DNA of 40,156 bases, from contig VXQO01000106.1 in assembly GCA_009838975.1 (NCBI GenBank), positions 1-40,156 of the forward strand, read 5' to 3'. A program made the position numbers and the translations under genes. A model generated the notes under the pieces. It made no database searches. It worked only from the letters and a program-made list of their open reading frames with translations, and was not told where the DNA came from. This document shows, in pieces, positions 7,526-16,363 of this stretch. The stretch's first letter is position 1; the number at the start of each line of letters is the position of its first letter. Source of the DNA: Gemmatimonadota bacterium (GTDB lineage Bacteria; Gemmatimonadota; Gemmatimonadetes; Longimicrobiales; Gaopeijiaceae).

Positions 7526-9084
7526 GACACCCCCGGGGGCATCGTGAGCAGCGCGGCGTAGAGGTCGATCGCGTACCAGAGGTTGGCGATGCGCAGGTTC
7601 TCGTCCGGGGCGTGCTGGTTGTTGTCGTGATTGGCCACCGGGACCACGATGGCGGGTTTGCCCGCGACATCGGTGAAGAGGTAGAGCGGCAGCGTGCCGC
7701 CCATCCCCGGCGCCAGGACCAGCGAGCCGGGCCCGAAGGCGCGGTCGGCCGCGCGCGACGCCGCCCCGATCACCTGCTGCACGAACGGATCCGCCATCTC
7801 CGTCCGAGCCGCCGGGTAGCCACCGCCGCCCGTCACCTTCGCGATGCGCGGATAGCGGAGCCGCGTCTCCATGTCGGGATCCTCCGGGACTACGTGGAAG
7901 CCCTGCCGCTCGATGTGGTTCACGACGAGCTGGCGCAGGTGGGCGGGATCGTTGCCCTTGACCAGACGGATGCCGAGCGCGGCGACCGCGGTGTTGGGGA
8001 TCACGTTGCGGGCCAGCGCGCCGGTGTTCCCGCTCGTCAGGCCGCGGATGTTCAGCGCGGGCAACAGGAGCCGTTCGGCGATGGTCTCGGGCTGGCCTTC
8101 GGTCCACGCAAGGCCCAGTTCCTCGCGGAGCAGGGGATCCACATCCGGAATCGATTCCAGCGCCGCCTGCTCCTCCTCGCCGATCGGTTCGGCGGTGTCG
8201 TACCAGCCCTCGACCAGCACGTTGCCGTCGGCGTCCTTCATCGTGGCCAGCAGGTGCGCCAGGATGCTCCCCGTGTCGGGCGCCCAGTTGCCGTAGTGGC
8301 CGGAGTGCAGGTTGCGCGTGGCCCCGTAGACGGTCACCTCCATCCCCATCGCACCGCGCACCCCGAAGGTCAGCTGCGGCCGCCCGCTCTGGTGCGCGGG
8401 CCCGTCGCAGAAGAGCCAGATGTCGACCTCGTCGAGCTTCTCGGCCCGCATTTCCATGTAGCGTCCGAGATTGCGCGAGCCCGCCTCTTCCTCGCCGTCG
8501 AAGAAGAAGACCAGGTTGGAGGTGGGCGTCACGCCGCCCTCGCGGAAGGCGTGCAGTACGGTCACGACCGCCGAGATCGGCGCCTTGTCGTCGCCGGCGG
8601 AGCGCGCGTAGACGCGCCACTCGGGGTCGACCGCCTCGCCCGGCCCGGGCATGGGGATGGGCTCGCCGCCCGCCTCCATCGAGGCCGAATAGACCGTGGG
8701 CTCGAAGGGCGGGTGGGTCCAGTTGCGAGGGTCGGCGGGCTGACCGTCGTAGTGGACGTAGATGCCGAGGGTGCGGGTCGCGCCGGGCGCGTTGAGCTCG
8801 CCGTAGACAAGCGGCGCCGCGCCGTCGATGGTGAGCAGCTCGGACTCGGCGCCCGCCTCGCGCAACAGGTCGCGGATGTAGACCGCGTTCCGCGTGATGT
8901 CCTCGGTGTCGCTGGCGCGGTTGGGGTAGGTGAGCAGCTCGGCGAAGTCGCGCACGATCTCGGCCTCGTGGGCGCGGCGGTAGGCCTGCGCGACATCGGC
9001 GCCGGACTGCGCGGGGAGGGGGATGGGAAGGAGGGCGGCGGCCGAAAGCAGCGCCGCGCGCGTGAAGCGTGCAGGAAGTGACAT
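7522..9084 (-). CDS. secreted M20-family metallopeptidase
   Basis: A 520-residue zinc-dependent di-/aminopeptidase or deacylase of the M20 family, exported by a signal peptide (cleavage after LPAQ near residue 25). Ligands are in place: H111 and D113 in YVHYDGQP, the bridging Asp in RSAGDDK (about 165), the Glu pair in FDGEEEAG (198-199), the dimerisation-domain His in HSGHYGN, and a C-terminal His in NHDNNQHAP. The dimerisation (lid) domain occupies roughly 220-350. The likely substrate is a periplasmic dipeptide or N-acyl amino acid. Its operon with an amine importer suggests uptake of released products (inference). Confidence 0.88.
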   Translation of the reverse strand: MSLPARFTRAALLSAAALLPIPLPAQSGADVAQAYRRAHEAEIVRDFAELLTYPNRASDTEDITRNAVYIRDLLREAGAESELLTIDGAAPLVYGELNAPGATRTLGIYVHYDGQPADPRNWTHPPFEPTVYSASMEAGGEPIPMPGPGEAVDPEWRVYARSAGDDKAPISAVVTVLHAFREGGVTPTSNLVFFFDGEEEAGSRNLGRYMEMRAEKLDEVDIWLFCDGPAHQSGRPQLTFGVRGAMGMEVTVYGATRNLHSGHYGNWAPDTGSILAHLLATMKDADGNVLVEGWYDTAEPIGEEEQAALESIPDVDPLLREELGLAWTEGQPETIAERLLLPALNIRGLTSGNTGALARNVIPNTAVAALGIRLVKGNDPAHLRQLVVNHIERQGFHVVPEDPDMETRLRYPRIAKVTGGGGYPAARTEMADPFVQQVIGAASRAADRAFGPGSLVLAPGMGGTLPLYLFTDVAGKPAIVVPVANHDNNQHAPDENLRIANLWYAIDLYAALLTMPPGVS

Positions 9085-9100
9085 GGGCGTGGTCAGGGGT

Positions 9101-10906
9101 TCAGGAGGCCGCGGCCGCGAGCTCCTCCTCGATGAAACGGTCGATGTGGCTCTCGAGCACCGTCATCGGCAGCGATCCCGGACCGAGCACGGCCTCGTGG
9201 AAGCGCCGCAGATCGAAGTCGTCGCCCAGGGCGGCCTCCGCCTTGCGGCGCAGTGCCACGATGGCGCGCTTGCCCATCTGGTAGCCGAGCGCCTGTCCCG
9301 GCATGTCGGTCGAGTAGCGCAGCGACTCGGACGTGATCTGGGTTTCGGAGTCGAAAATGTGGTCGCGCATGTACTGGCGGCCCTCCTCGAGCGTCCAGCC
9401 GAGCAGGTTCATGCCCGTGTCGACGACGAGCCGGGTGGCGACGAAGATCTCCATCATGTAGGCGCCGTACTCGCTGAGCGGGTCGTCGGCCAGGAAGCCC
9501 GAGTCGATTCCTAGGAAGGTCGAGTACATCCCCCAGCCCTCGGTGTAGGCGGTGTGCATGCCGTTGCGGCGGATGTCCGGCAGCGCCTCGTTGGCGTACT
9601 GGCGAGTGATGTGGAAGTGGTGTCCGGGGAAGAGCTCGTGCAGCGAGATGCCGGCGTACGTCAGCCAGCTGCGTTTGTCCAGGTCGGAGCCGTTGAAGTT
9701 GTAGTAGCCGACTGGATCGGTGGGGGTGGGGGGGTTGTAGTAGCCGAAGGTCTGGGAGCCCTCGAGGGCGGGATCCAGGCGCCGCGCGCCGAAGGCGGCG
9801 TCGGGCTTGGTCGCGAAGAACTCGTCGGCGCGTTCGAAGAATCTGCGCGACGGCTCATCGAAGCGCTGCGCGACCTCCTCCACGGACTTGGGGAAGTAGT
9901 CCGGGTTGGTGGGAATGAAGCGCCTGAAGTCGTCTATCGAGCCCTCGAAGCCGATCCGCTGCTGGATGGCTAGCATCTGCTCCTCGAGTTCCGCCACGTT
10001 CCGGAGCCCGATCTCGTGGATCTCTTCGGGCGTGATGTCCATGGTCGTGTGTCGGCGCACCAGGTAGCGGTAGGCCGCTTCGCCGCCGGGCTGGCGCGAC
10101 AGGCCGACCTCGGGGGGCGCGGCGGCGCGGTAGTCGCCGTCGAGGAAGGCGGCGAGGCGTTCGAGCGCGGGGTTGATCCCGGCGTCGACGATGCGCTCGG
10201 CCTCGGCGAGGAAGGCGGCCGCTTCCGCACCCGTGTCCCCACCTTCGCCCTCCGCCCCGAGGCGGGCTTCCGCCACCGCGAAGGGACCGGTGGAAAACGG
10301 GGCGGTATTCGCACGAACAACCCCGACCACGGCATCCATGTTGGGCTGTGGCACGACGATTCCCCGCTCCAGCTGGCCGCGGGCGTGCGACTCCACGAAG
10401 CCGACCGCGTCCGGGACCTGGGCGAGCAGGTTCAGGTAGGTCTCGCGGCCCGCGGCGTCGGCTACCGGCACCATGCCGAAGAGCTGGCGCAGGCCCCCGA
10501 CCGCGGAGGAATAGGGGGTGAGGACGTTGGTGATCACCCAGTAGTGGTCCAGGCCCTCGATGGTCATCGACGCGCTGCGCTGGAGGACCTCCCAGGTGAT
10601 GGTTTCGTCGGGGCTCAGGGCGCCCATGTCGATCGCGGCGAGCCGGTCGAGGACGGCGCGGCTGAACTCGGCGTCGGCCTCGGCGCGGTCGAGCGTGGGC
10701 AGGGGGATGCGGTCGAGGGGCAGCCCTTCGCGGGCGCGGGCGCGGAAATCGACCTCGAGCTGGCGCTGCCAGGCGTCCTCGGCAATGGCGGCGAGCCGGG
10801 CGCTTGCGGACGGTTCGGCGGTCTGGTCCTGACCTGTGTCGGTGCAGGCGGCGGCCGCCATCCAGAGGGTGATCCCGGCCAGGGACAGAGCGGACTTGGT
10901 CGTCAT
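9101..10906 (-). CDS. DUF885 family lipoprotein, putative metallopeptidase-like
   Basis: A 601-residue lipoprotein (lipobox AAAAC, Cys 21) of the DUF885 family. The family core motif, HELFPGHH (423-430), is a HExxxGHH variant of the zinc-peptidase signature. It is followed by EGWG (456-459), which supplies the probable third metal ligand. RQPGGEAAYRYLVRRHT near 271-287 is also characteristic. The protein is predicted periplasmic or outer-membrane attached, mostly helical. Its place between an M20 peptidase and RicT/AccA, all same strand and nearly abutting, suggests one transcript. Enzymatic activity is inferred from the motif. Confidence 0.82.
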   Translation of the reverse strand: MTTKSALSLAGITLWMAAAACTDTGQDQTAEPSASARLAAIAEDAWQRQLEVDFRARAREGLPLDRIPLPTLDRAEADAEFSRAVLDRLAAIDMGALSPDETITWEVLQRSASMTIEGLDHYWVITNVLTPYSSAVGGLRQLFGMVPVADAAGRETYLNLLAQVPDAVGFVESHARGQLERGIVVPQPNMDAVVGVVRANTAPFSTGPFAVAEARLGAEGEGGDTGAEAAAFLAEAERIVDAGINPALERLAAFLDGDYRAAAPPEVGLSRQPGGEAAYRYLVRRHTTMDITPEEIHEIGLRNVAELEEQMLAIQQRIGFEGSIDDFRRFIPTNPDYFPKSVEEVAQRFDEPSRRFFERADEFFATKPDAAFGARRLDPALEGSQTFGYYNPPTPTDPVGYYNFNGSDLDKRSWLTYAGISLHELFPGHHFHITRQYANEALPDIRRNGMHTAYTEGWGMYSTFLGIDSGFLADDPLSEYGAYMMEIFVATRLVVDTGMNLLGWTLEEGRQYMRDHIFDSETQITSESLRYSTDMPGQALGYQMGKRAIVALRRKAEAALGDDFDLRRFHEAVLGPGSLPMTVLESHIDRFIEEELAAAAS

Positions 10907-10915
10907 GAGATCGCC

Positions 10916-11752
10916 TCAGTTTCTGCGGCGGGAGGCCATTTCCCTTTTCAATTCGTCGACGCTGACAACGCGGTGCTCGCCTTCGTCGCTCTGCAGGGTA
11001 ATCGTTTCGCGGAAGATGTTGACGCTGACCACACGTTCGGGTCCGCGGGCGGTTCTCAGTATCCGACCTTCTCGCGGGAACCGGCGGCGCGCGTCGACGT
11101 AGCTCTTGTGCTCGTACATGAGGCAGCACATCAGGCGCCCGCAGCAGCCGGAAATCTGGGCCGGGTTGAGCGAAAGGCTCTGGTCCTTGGCCAGCTGCAG
11201 GCTGACCGGCTTCAATTCCGGGAGCCAGGTCGAGCAGCACAGTTCCCGCCCGCACCGCCCCACACCCCCCAGCAGCGCGGCCTCGTCGCGCACCCCGATC
11301 TGCTTGAGCTCGATGCGCGTGCGGAAGGCGCGGGCCAGGTCGCGCACCAGCGCGCGGAAGTCCACCCTCTTCTCGGCGGTGAAGTACACGATGAGCTTCT
11401 TGCGGTCGAACTGCCACTCGGTCTCGGTCACCTTCATCCGGAGACCGTGGCGGGCCACGTACCTGCGCGTCTCGCGGCGCGCCCGCCTCTCGTCGTCCGT
11501 CTTGTGACGGGCGCGGCTCACCTCGTCGGCTCCGGCCAGGCGGAGGATGCGGAGCGTGGGCGTGGGTGTCGCGCAGCCGCCCGACGACGAGCACTTGCGC
11601 TCGGCGATGTTGCCGACCGCGGTGACCTCGCCCAGGTCCTCGCCCCGGTCGGCCTGCACGATGACGCGGTCGCCCGGCGCCAGTTCGAGCGCGTCGAACC
11701 GGAAATAGCCACGGCGAGTGCCCTTGAAGCTGACCTCCGCGAAGCCGGGCAC
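10916..11752 (-). CDS. ricT: PSP1 domain protein, RicT (YaaT)-like
   Basis: A 278-residue cytoplasmic protein of the PSP1/RicT (YaaT) family. The conserved Cys clusters are all present: C54 and C60, then GRCGRELCC (C167, C172, C173) and GCCGRLMCC (C203, C204, C209, C210). In Bacillus, RicT joins RicA and RicF in an iron-sulfur complex that promotes RNase Y-dependent mRNA processing. In other phyla the role is less clear. RicA and RicF are not seen here. The gene starts one base after the stop of accA and is followed by the DUF885 gene after 9 bases. Confidence 0.88.
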   Translation of the reverse strand: MPGFAEVSFKGTRRGYFRFDALELAPGDRVIVQADRGEDLGEVTAVGNIAERKCSSSGGCATPTPTLRILRLAGADEVSRARHKTDDERRARRETRRYVARHGLRMKVTETEWQFDRKKLIVYFTAEKRVDFRALVRDLARAFRTRIELKQIGVRDEAALLGGVGRCGRELCCSTWLPELKPVSLQLAKDQSLSLNPAQISGCCGRLMCCLMYEHKSYVDARRRFPREGRILRTARGPERVVSVNIFRETITLQSDEGEHRVVSVDELKREMASRRRN

Positions 11753-11753
11753 G

Positions 11754-12734
11754 TCAGCGCCCCGAGTCTGCCGGAGGCTCGTTCCAGGTGCCCATCGCCT
11801 CGTACTTGGCCCACCGCCTCGCGACGAGCGAATCGGTGTCGTGTGCGTCGAGTTCGGTCAGGTGCCGGAGAATGGCGGCGGCCACGGTCGTCATGGTGGA
11901 CTCCGGATCGGCGTGCGCACCGCCCGGAGGTTCGGGAACGACCTCGTCCGCGACGCCCAGCTTCAGCAGGTCGGACGAGGTGAGGCGCAGGGCGCGCGCC
12001 GCCTCGGACCGCTTCTCCGCGGAGCGCCAGAGGATCGCCGCGCACCCCTCGGGCGAGATGACCGAGTAGACCGAGTGCTCGAGAAGCAGAATTCGGTCGG
12101 TGACTCCCAGCGCGAGCGCGCCTCCCGACCCGCCCTCGCCGATCACCACCGAGATCGTAGGCACCCTCAGGCGGGCCATCTCGCGCAGGTTGGTCGCGAT
12201 CGCCTCGGCCTGGCCGCGCTCCTCGGCGCCGAAGCCGGGGTAGGCTCCCGGGGTGTCGATCAGCGTCACGACCGGCTTGCGGAACTTCTCGGCCATCTTC
12301 ATCAGCCGGAGCGCCTTGCGGTAGCCCTCGGGGTGCGGCATCCCGAAGTTGCGCAGCAGGTTCTCCTTCATGTCGCGGCCCTTCTGGTGCCCGATGAGCA
12401 TGACCGACCGTCCGTCCAGCCGCGCCCATCCGCCGACGATGGCTTCGTCGTCGCGGAAGCGCCGGTCGCCCTTGAGCTCGAACCAGTCGGTGAAGACGGC
12501 CTCGACGTAGTCCAGCGTGTAGGGGCGGCGCGGGTGGCGGGCCACCTGGACCTGCTCCATCGGGTCCAGGTTGCGGTAGGTCTCTTCCCGCAGCACGTCG
12601 AGCTTGGCGGAGAGCACCCGGAGTTCGTCGGAGACGTCCAGCCCCCGCTTGCCCGCCATTGTGCGCAGTCGCGCGATCTGGTCCTCTATCTCGACAATGT
12701 CGCGCTCGAATGCGAAATGCGCGGCAGATGACAC
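11754..12734 (-). CDS. accA: acetyl-CoA carboxylase carboxyltransferase subunit alpha
   Basis: A 326-residue protein matching AccA along its length: the N-terminal helical coiled region (IAQLRTMAG), ARHPRRPYTLDYVEAVFTDW near 84-103, LIGHQKGRD, FGMPHPEGYRKALRLMKMAEKF, the carboxybiotin/CoA site GEGGSGGALALG, and SPEGCAAILW. It forms the carboxyltransferase half of acetyl-CoA carboxylase with AccD, making malonyl-CoA for fatty-acid synthesis in the cytosol. The start is a GTG at 12734, supported by AGGAG eight bases before it. It is the one clear core-metabolism gene here. The accD partner is not in the window. Confidence 0.95.
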   Translation of the reverse strand: MSSAAHFAFERDIVEIEDQIARLRTMAGKRGLDVSDELRVLSAKLDVLREETYRNLDPMEQVQVARHPRRPYTLDYVEAVFTDWFELKGDRRFRDDEAIVGGWARLDGRSVMLIGHQKGRDMKENLLRNFGMPHPEGYRKALRLMKMAEKFRKPVVTLIDTPGAYPGFGAEERGQAEAIATNLREMARLRVPTISVVIGEGGSGGALALGVTDRILLLEHSVYSVISPEGCAAILWRSAEKRSEAARALRLTSSDLLKLGVADEVVPEPPGGAHADPESTMTTVAAAILRHLTELDAHDTDSLVARRWAKYEAMGTWNEPPADSGR

Positions 12735-12741
12735 GTCCGAT

Positions 12742-12747
12742 TCTCCT
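12742..12747 (-). promoter_or_regulatory. ribosome binding site deciding the GTG start of accA
   Basis: Read on the minus strand this is AGGAGA, eight to nine bases before GTG 12734. There is no ATG nearby in frame, so this site fixes the start. The surrounding 82-base gap between the M1 gene and accA could hold an internal promoter, but I see no clear hexamers. Confidence 0.6.
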
Positions 12748-12816
12748 TTAATTTGTCCTTCAGGCCGACGCGGCCGGTGCGTAAGCAGGCATCATAACGC
12801 CCCGAACCGCCCGCGC

Positions 12817-14496
12817 CTACCCCTTCAGCACCCAGCCATCGGGATCGATTCGGACATCGGCCGGCTCCCTGGGAACGCTGATTCGGAACATCTGTTCCCG
12901 TTCGGTCACCTCGATCGTTGCGTCGAGCGCGTCGCCCGGGGTCCCCTCTCCCGGCACCACCCGCACCTGCAGCGGCAGTCGGAAGGTGGGCCAGTCGGCC
13001 GACTGCGTCTGGCGCACGGTCAGCACCACCTCGCTCCCGTCACCTGACATCTCCCACTCGGATTCCAGCACCGGATACCCCGGCTGAAACACCCACTGGT
13101 CGAAGAACCAGTCGAGGGGCCGACCCGAGACATCCTCGAAGGCCTGCCGCAGGTCGTCGGTCAGAACGGTGCCGTAGGCATGCCGCTCGTAGTAGGCGCG
13201 CATGCCCTCGAAGAAGGTCTCGTCGCCGACCACGCCTCTGAGCATGTGGAGCACCCAGGCGCCCTTGGAGTAGTTGTTGACGTTGAGCAGGTCGAAGAGG
13301 TTCTCCGGCGGATCCGCGGGTACGATCGGACGGGCCGTGACGCCGGAGCGCAGGTAGGACTGGCGGCTCCGCTCCATTCGCTCGCGGAATTCGCCGATCC
13401 CGTCCGCGGCCTCGAAGAACAGCGCGCCAAAGTAGGTAGCGAAGCCCTCGGAGAGCCACAGGTGGGTCCAGTCGGCCTCGGTGACCGAGTCGCCGAACCA
13501 CTGGTGCGAAACCTCGTGGGCCACGGTGCCCTCGCCCAGGCGGCTCGCGGCGATCGCCCGCTCCGAGTAGAAGATCGCCGACGCGTTCTCCATGCCGCCG
13601 AAGCGGGTCGCCGACTGGACGTTGGCGAGCTTGGCGAACGGATAGGGACCGATCGTGCGGGTAAAGAAGTCGACCATCTCCGGAGCCCGGTCGAAGACCT
13701 GCCGGGCGAAGGCGACGTCCTCGGGATAGGCCCAGAAGGAAACGTCGATGCACCCGTCCGGGTCCGGGCTGGCGGGCGCGCTCCCGCAGGCCGCGCGTCC
13801 CAGCGACTCGACGGCGAAGTCGGCCGCGCCGACCACCATGGTGTAGGTGGGCTGCGGCACCTCCGATGCCCAGCGCCAGGTGTTCCTCCCTTCACCGCCC
13901 CCCAGCGCATCGGCCGCCGCCGGGGCCGGGCCGCCGACGAGCGCGCCGTTCCCGATCACCTGCCACTCCGGGGGCGCGTGCACCGTGAGGCTCACGGTCG
14001 CCTTGTCGGTCGGATGATCGACTGAAGGGAGCCAGAAGCGGGCGCGGTTGGGCCAGTTGTCGGCGAACGCCACGGGGTCGCCGTGTACGTTGTCGCGGAT
14101 GACGAAGCCGTCGTCGGGGGTGCCGAAGTACTCGACCACGACGTCGGTGTCAGCGTCTCCCTGCCCCCGGGGGAGGGTCACCGTGAGCTTGCCTCGGGCG
14201 TAGTCGTACCCGGCCGGCCGACCGTCGGCGAGCACCGCGCTGATACCCATGCCCGTGAAATCCAGCGGCAGCTCGGCGGCACCGTTCGGACGCACGGTCA
14301 GCGTCGCGCGGCCCTGGATTTCGGGCGCCCCGAGTGACAGCTCGACATCGTAGTGGAGGACATCGGCCATGCCGCCGTACTCGCCGGGCGCGGCTGGAAG
14401 GCCGGCCTCGACGGGGAGTGGCTCGGGGCTGGTTCGGGCCGAGCCGCAGGCGGCGGTCGCGACGAGAGCGAGCAGCGCAGCGATTCGAGCAGGCAT
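12817..14496 (-). CDS. M1 family aminopeptidase-like lipoprotein
   Basis: A 559-residue zinc metallopeptidase of the M1 (aminopeptidase N/LTA4 hydrolase) family. It has a lipobox near residue 17 (VATAAC), a beta-rich N-terminal domain, the exopeptidase motif GGMEN (300-304) and the zinc site HEVSH (327-331) with the third ligand E350 in LSEGFATYFG. The catalytic Tyr is probably in the NNYSKGAWVLHML segment that follows. It lacks the large C-terminal HEAT domain of classical PepN, ending in a beta-sandwich. I use the ATG at 14496, where the signal peptide begins, rather than an upstream in-frame start at 14664. It heads the long minus-strand run. Confidence 0.88.
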   Translation of the reverse strand: MPARIAALLALVATAACGSARTSPEPLPVEAGLPAAPGEYGGMADVLHYDVELSLGAPEIQGRATLTVRPNGAAELPLDFTGMGISAVLADGRPAGYDYARGKLTVTLPRGQGDADTDVVVEYFGTPDDGFVIRDNVHGDPVAFADNWPNRARFWLPSVDHPTDKATVSLTVHAPPEWQVIGNGALVGGPAPAAADALGGGEGRNTWRWASEVPQPTYTMVVGAADFAVESLGRAACGSAPASPDPDGCIDVSFWAYPEDVAFARQVFDRAPEMVDFFTRTIGPYPFAKLANVQSATRFGGMENASAIFYSERAIAASRLGEGTVAHEVSHQWFGDSVTEADWTHLWLSEGFATYFGALFFEAADGIGEFRERMERSRQSYLRSGVTARPIVPADPPENLFDLLNVNNYSKGAWVLHMLRGVVGDETFFEGMRAYYERHAYGTVLTDDLRQAFEDVSGRPLDWFFDQWVFQPGYPVLESEWEMSGDGSEVVLTVRQTQSADWPTFRLPLQVRVVPGEGTPGDALDATIEVTEREQMFRISVPREPADVRIDPDGWVLKG

Positions 14497-14564
14497 TTGC
14501 GGTACCGGGTTTCCGGGGGAATGATGCGGAAAGGGTACTACCCCAAAAGACGGAGAGGAAAGCC

Positions 14565-16073
14565 ATGACCGCAAGGGGCTACGCAACCACGATCGTGACC
14601 GCTCTCTCGGCAGCTGTGGCGCCGCTGGCCGGCGCCCGAGGGGTGAGGGCGCAGGCCGGAGCACCCGCAGAGGCCGAGGCGCCGACGCGGATCGTCTTCG
14701 AAGGCGTCACGCTGATCGACGGTACGGGCGCGGGTCCGCGGTCAGGAATGGTCATCGTTTTGGAGGGGGAGGAGATCGTCGCGGTCCTCCCTGCCGACGA
14801 GCTGGGTGATGAGCAGCGCGACAGTGCCGAGGTGGTGGATGGAAGCGCCTGGTTCGCCATCCCGGGCCTGATCGAGTCGCATACCCACGTGGCCACGATG
14901 GCGAACCGCGCGCGGGCCGAGTTCATCCTGAACCGATACCTCTACGGCGGCATCACCACCGCGCGGGACATGGCGGGCGATGTCCGCTCGCTCATGGACC
15001 TGCAGCGCGCATCGCTTGTCAAGGAGATCGACGCGCCCGACCTGTATTTCTCGGCGCTCATGGCCGGCCCTGATTTCTTCACCGATCCGCGGACGGTCTC
15101 TTCGGCAGCCGGCGAGACGCCGGGCGCGGTGACGTGGATGCAGGCAGTCACCGAGGAAACCGACCTGGCGGAAGCGGTGACGCTGGCGCGGGGGACATGG
15201 GCAACCGGAATCAAGACCTATGCCGCGATCGATGGCAACCTGCTCGCGGCGATCGCCGGCGAAGGCCGCCGACAGGGGATCCCGGTGTGGGCGCACGTGC
15301 ACGTCGGGCCGGCGCGATCGCTCGAGGTCGCGCGCGCCGGGGTGCGCTCGATGTCCCACGTGTGCGATGTCGGGAGCGCGGCGATCCCCGATGACGTGTT
15401 CCGCGAGGGCCAGGAGGGTCTCCGCAGCGGATTCGTCGATGTCGACCTCGACGACCCGGCTATCGATTCGGTGTTTGCGGTGATGAAACGGAACGGCACG
15501 GTCCTCGATGCGACGCTGCGGATCGTGGTCGAGATCGGGCAGCGGCGCATGGCAGCGATCGACACGGTCGGGGCGCGGCCCCCGGGGGAGGCTGGCGACA
15601 GCGCCCGTGCCCGCGGCGGGCCGGACCGCCCGCCCGTGCCGCCAATCGACCGGCGGCGGCGCGGGGTGCGGCCCCGGTGCGAGACGGCCGACGCCATGGC
15701 CCTGACGCGCCGCGCCTACGAGGCCGGCGTCCTGATCGCGGCGGGCACCGACGGCATGACCCCGCCCGATTCGACCTTCCCGGCCCTGCACGAGGAAATC
15801 CGCCTCCTCAATGAGGACGTCGGCCTCCCGATGCTGGACGCCTTGAAGGCCGCCTCGCTGCACGGCGCCGTCGCGCTCGGGATGGACGACCGGATCGGCA
15901 CGCTGGAGCCCGGCAAGCACGCGAACATCGTCTTCCTCCGCGAGGACCCCCTGGCCGGCGCGGAGAGCCTGCGGTCGGTGGAGCTGACGGTGAAGCGCGG
16001 AACGCTGTACTACCGGCGCGATTTCGTGCTGGGGGCGCCGCCGTCGCTGCCGGGCGGGTTGCCAGGGCGGTAG
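14565..16073 (+). CDS. secreted amidohydrolase family protein
   Basis: A 502-residue metal-dependent hydrolase of the amidohydrolase superfamily, exported by a signal peptide (cleavage after VRA-Q near residue 29). The N-terminal beta-sandwich includes VTLIDGTG. Metal ligands: H106 and H108 in SHTHV, a Lys candidate in TGIKTYAA, His in WAHVHVG and MSHVCD, and Asp in AAGTDGM. The C-terminal GTLEPGKHANIV is the family's closing motif. Related secreted proteins are imidazolonepropionase-like or prolidase-like; the substrate is not determined. An Arg/Pro-rich insert lies before the Asp (about residues 345-380). GAGAGG precedes the ATG at 14565. A 68-base gap separates it from the divergent M1 gene. 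Confidence 0.85.
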   Translation: MTARGYATTIVTALSAAVAPLAGARGVRAQAGAPAEAEAPTRIVFEGVTLIDGTGAGPRSGMVIVLEGEEIVAVLPADELGDEQRDSAEVVDGSAWFAIPGLIESHTHVATMANRARAEFILNRYLYGGITTARDMAGDVRSLMDLQRASLVKEIDAPDLYFSALMAGPDFFTDPRTVSSAAGETPGAVTWMQAVTEETDLAEAVTLARGTWATGIKTYAAIDGNLLAAIAGEGRRQGIPVWAHVHVGPARSLEVARAGVRSMSHVCDVGSAAIPDDVFREGQEGLRSGFVDVDLDDPAIDSVFAVMKRNGTVLDATLRIVVEIGQRRMAAIDTVGARPPGEAGDSARARGGPDRPPVPPIDRRRRGVRPRCETADAMALTRRAYEAGVLIAAGTDGMTPPDSTFPALHEEIRLLNEDVGLPMLDALKAASLHGAVALGMDDRIGTLEPGKHANIVFLREDPLAGAESLRSVELTVKRGTLYYRRDFVLGAPPSLPGGLPGR

Positions 16074-16099
16074 ATCGGGATCACCACTATCGTCTGGGG

Positions 16100-16111
16100 A
16101 CGTCCGGACGT
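16100..16111. promoter_or_regulatory. perfect 12-bp palindrome
   Basis: ACGTCCGGACGT is its own reverse complement and abuts the larger 12-5-12 palindrome directly. It could be a dimeric repressor half of a composite operator. Function is unknown, and a 12-base palindrome in GC-rich DNA can occur by chance. Confidence 0.35.
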
Positions 16112-16140
16112 TGGTTCAGCTTAGCCGATAAACTGAACCA
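16112..16140. promoter_or_regulatory. 12-5-12 palindromic operator-like site, copy 2 of the Fic-promoter motif
   Basis: Arms TGGTTCAGCTTA and TAAACTGAACCA are complementary at 11 of 12 positions around a 5-base spacer (GCCGA). The site has the same arm length, the same spacer length and the same mismatch position as the site in the fic promoter at 30885-30913. Shared core: GTTyAG.TTA-N5-TAAACTrAAC. An ATG begins at its last base, but only a 22-codon frame follows. I infer an orphan operator left after loss of a fic-like gene. Confidence 0.55.
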
Positions 16141-16363
16141 TGAGCGGTACGGCGTGGATGTCCACACTAGCCACGGCTGGGAGTCCTGGGTCGCGCGACG
16201 CAGCATAAACGCCGGCCTGAGGTTGACCTCATGCGCCCCGACGGCGCGTCTGGATCCCGTTGCGAGCCCGTCCCGCCGTGGCGATGTTGTTCAAGGCTCC
16301 GGCTGAGCTGGTTGGCGCCGGACAACGGACACGCGCCCCCACACGCGGAGCGGACCGCGAGTC

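Larger units (their letters stand above)
16074..16363. other. intergenic region with two adjacent palindromes and no recognised gene
   Basis: This 290-base gap contains the two palindromes listed separately (16100-16111 and 16112-16140). Directly after them, an ATG at 16140 opens a 22-codon frame ending at 16208. That short frame matches nothing I know and its position suggests the remains of a gene once controlled by the palindrome. The rest, to 16363, shows nothing but should contain the promoter of the VWA gene. Confidence 0.45.

Noticed and set aside
5240-7561. A 773-codon open frame on the plus strand
   Set aside because: It lies antisense to the ABC binding protein and ATPase, both of which have complete family motifs. 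High GC leaves shadow frames open; its His/Arg/Asp-rich sequence matches no fold.
10016-11983. A 655-codon open frame on the plus strand
   Set aside because: Antisense to the DUF885, ricT and accA genes. It has no domain motif and is explained by codon bias on the true strand.
16140-16208. A 22-codon frame just after the 16112 palindrome
   Set aside because: No ribosome site, no similarity and no conserved feature. I mention it only as a possible gene remnant, not as a coding gene.
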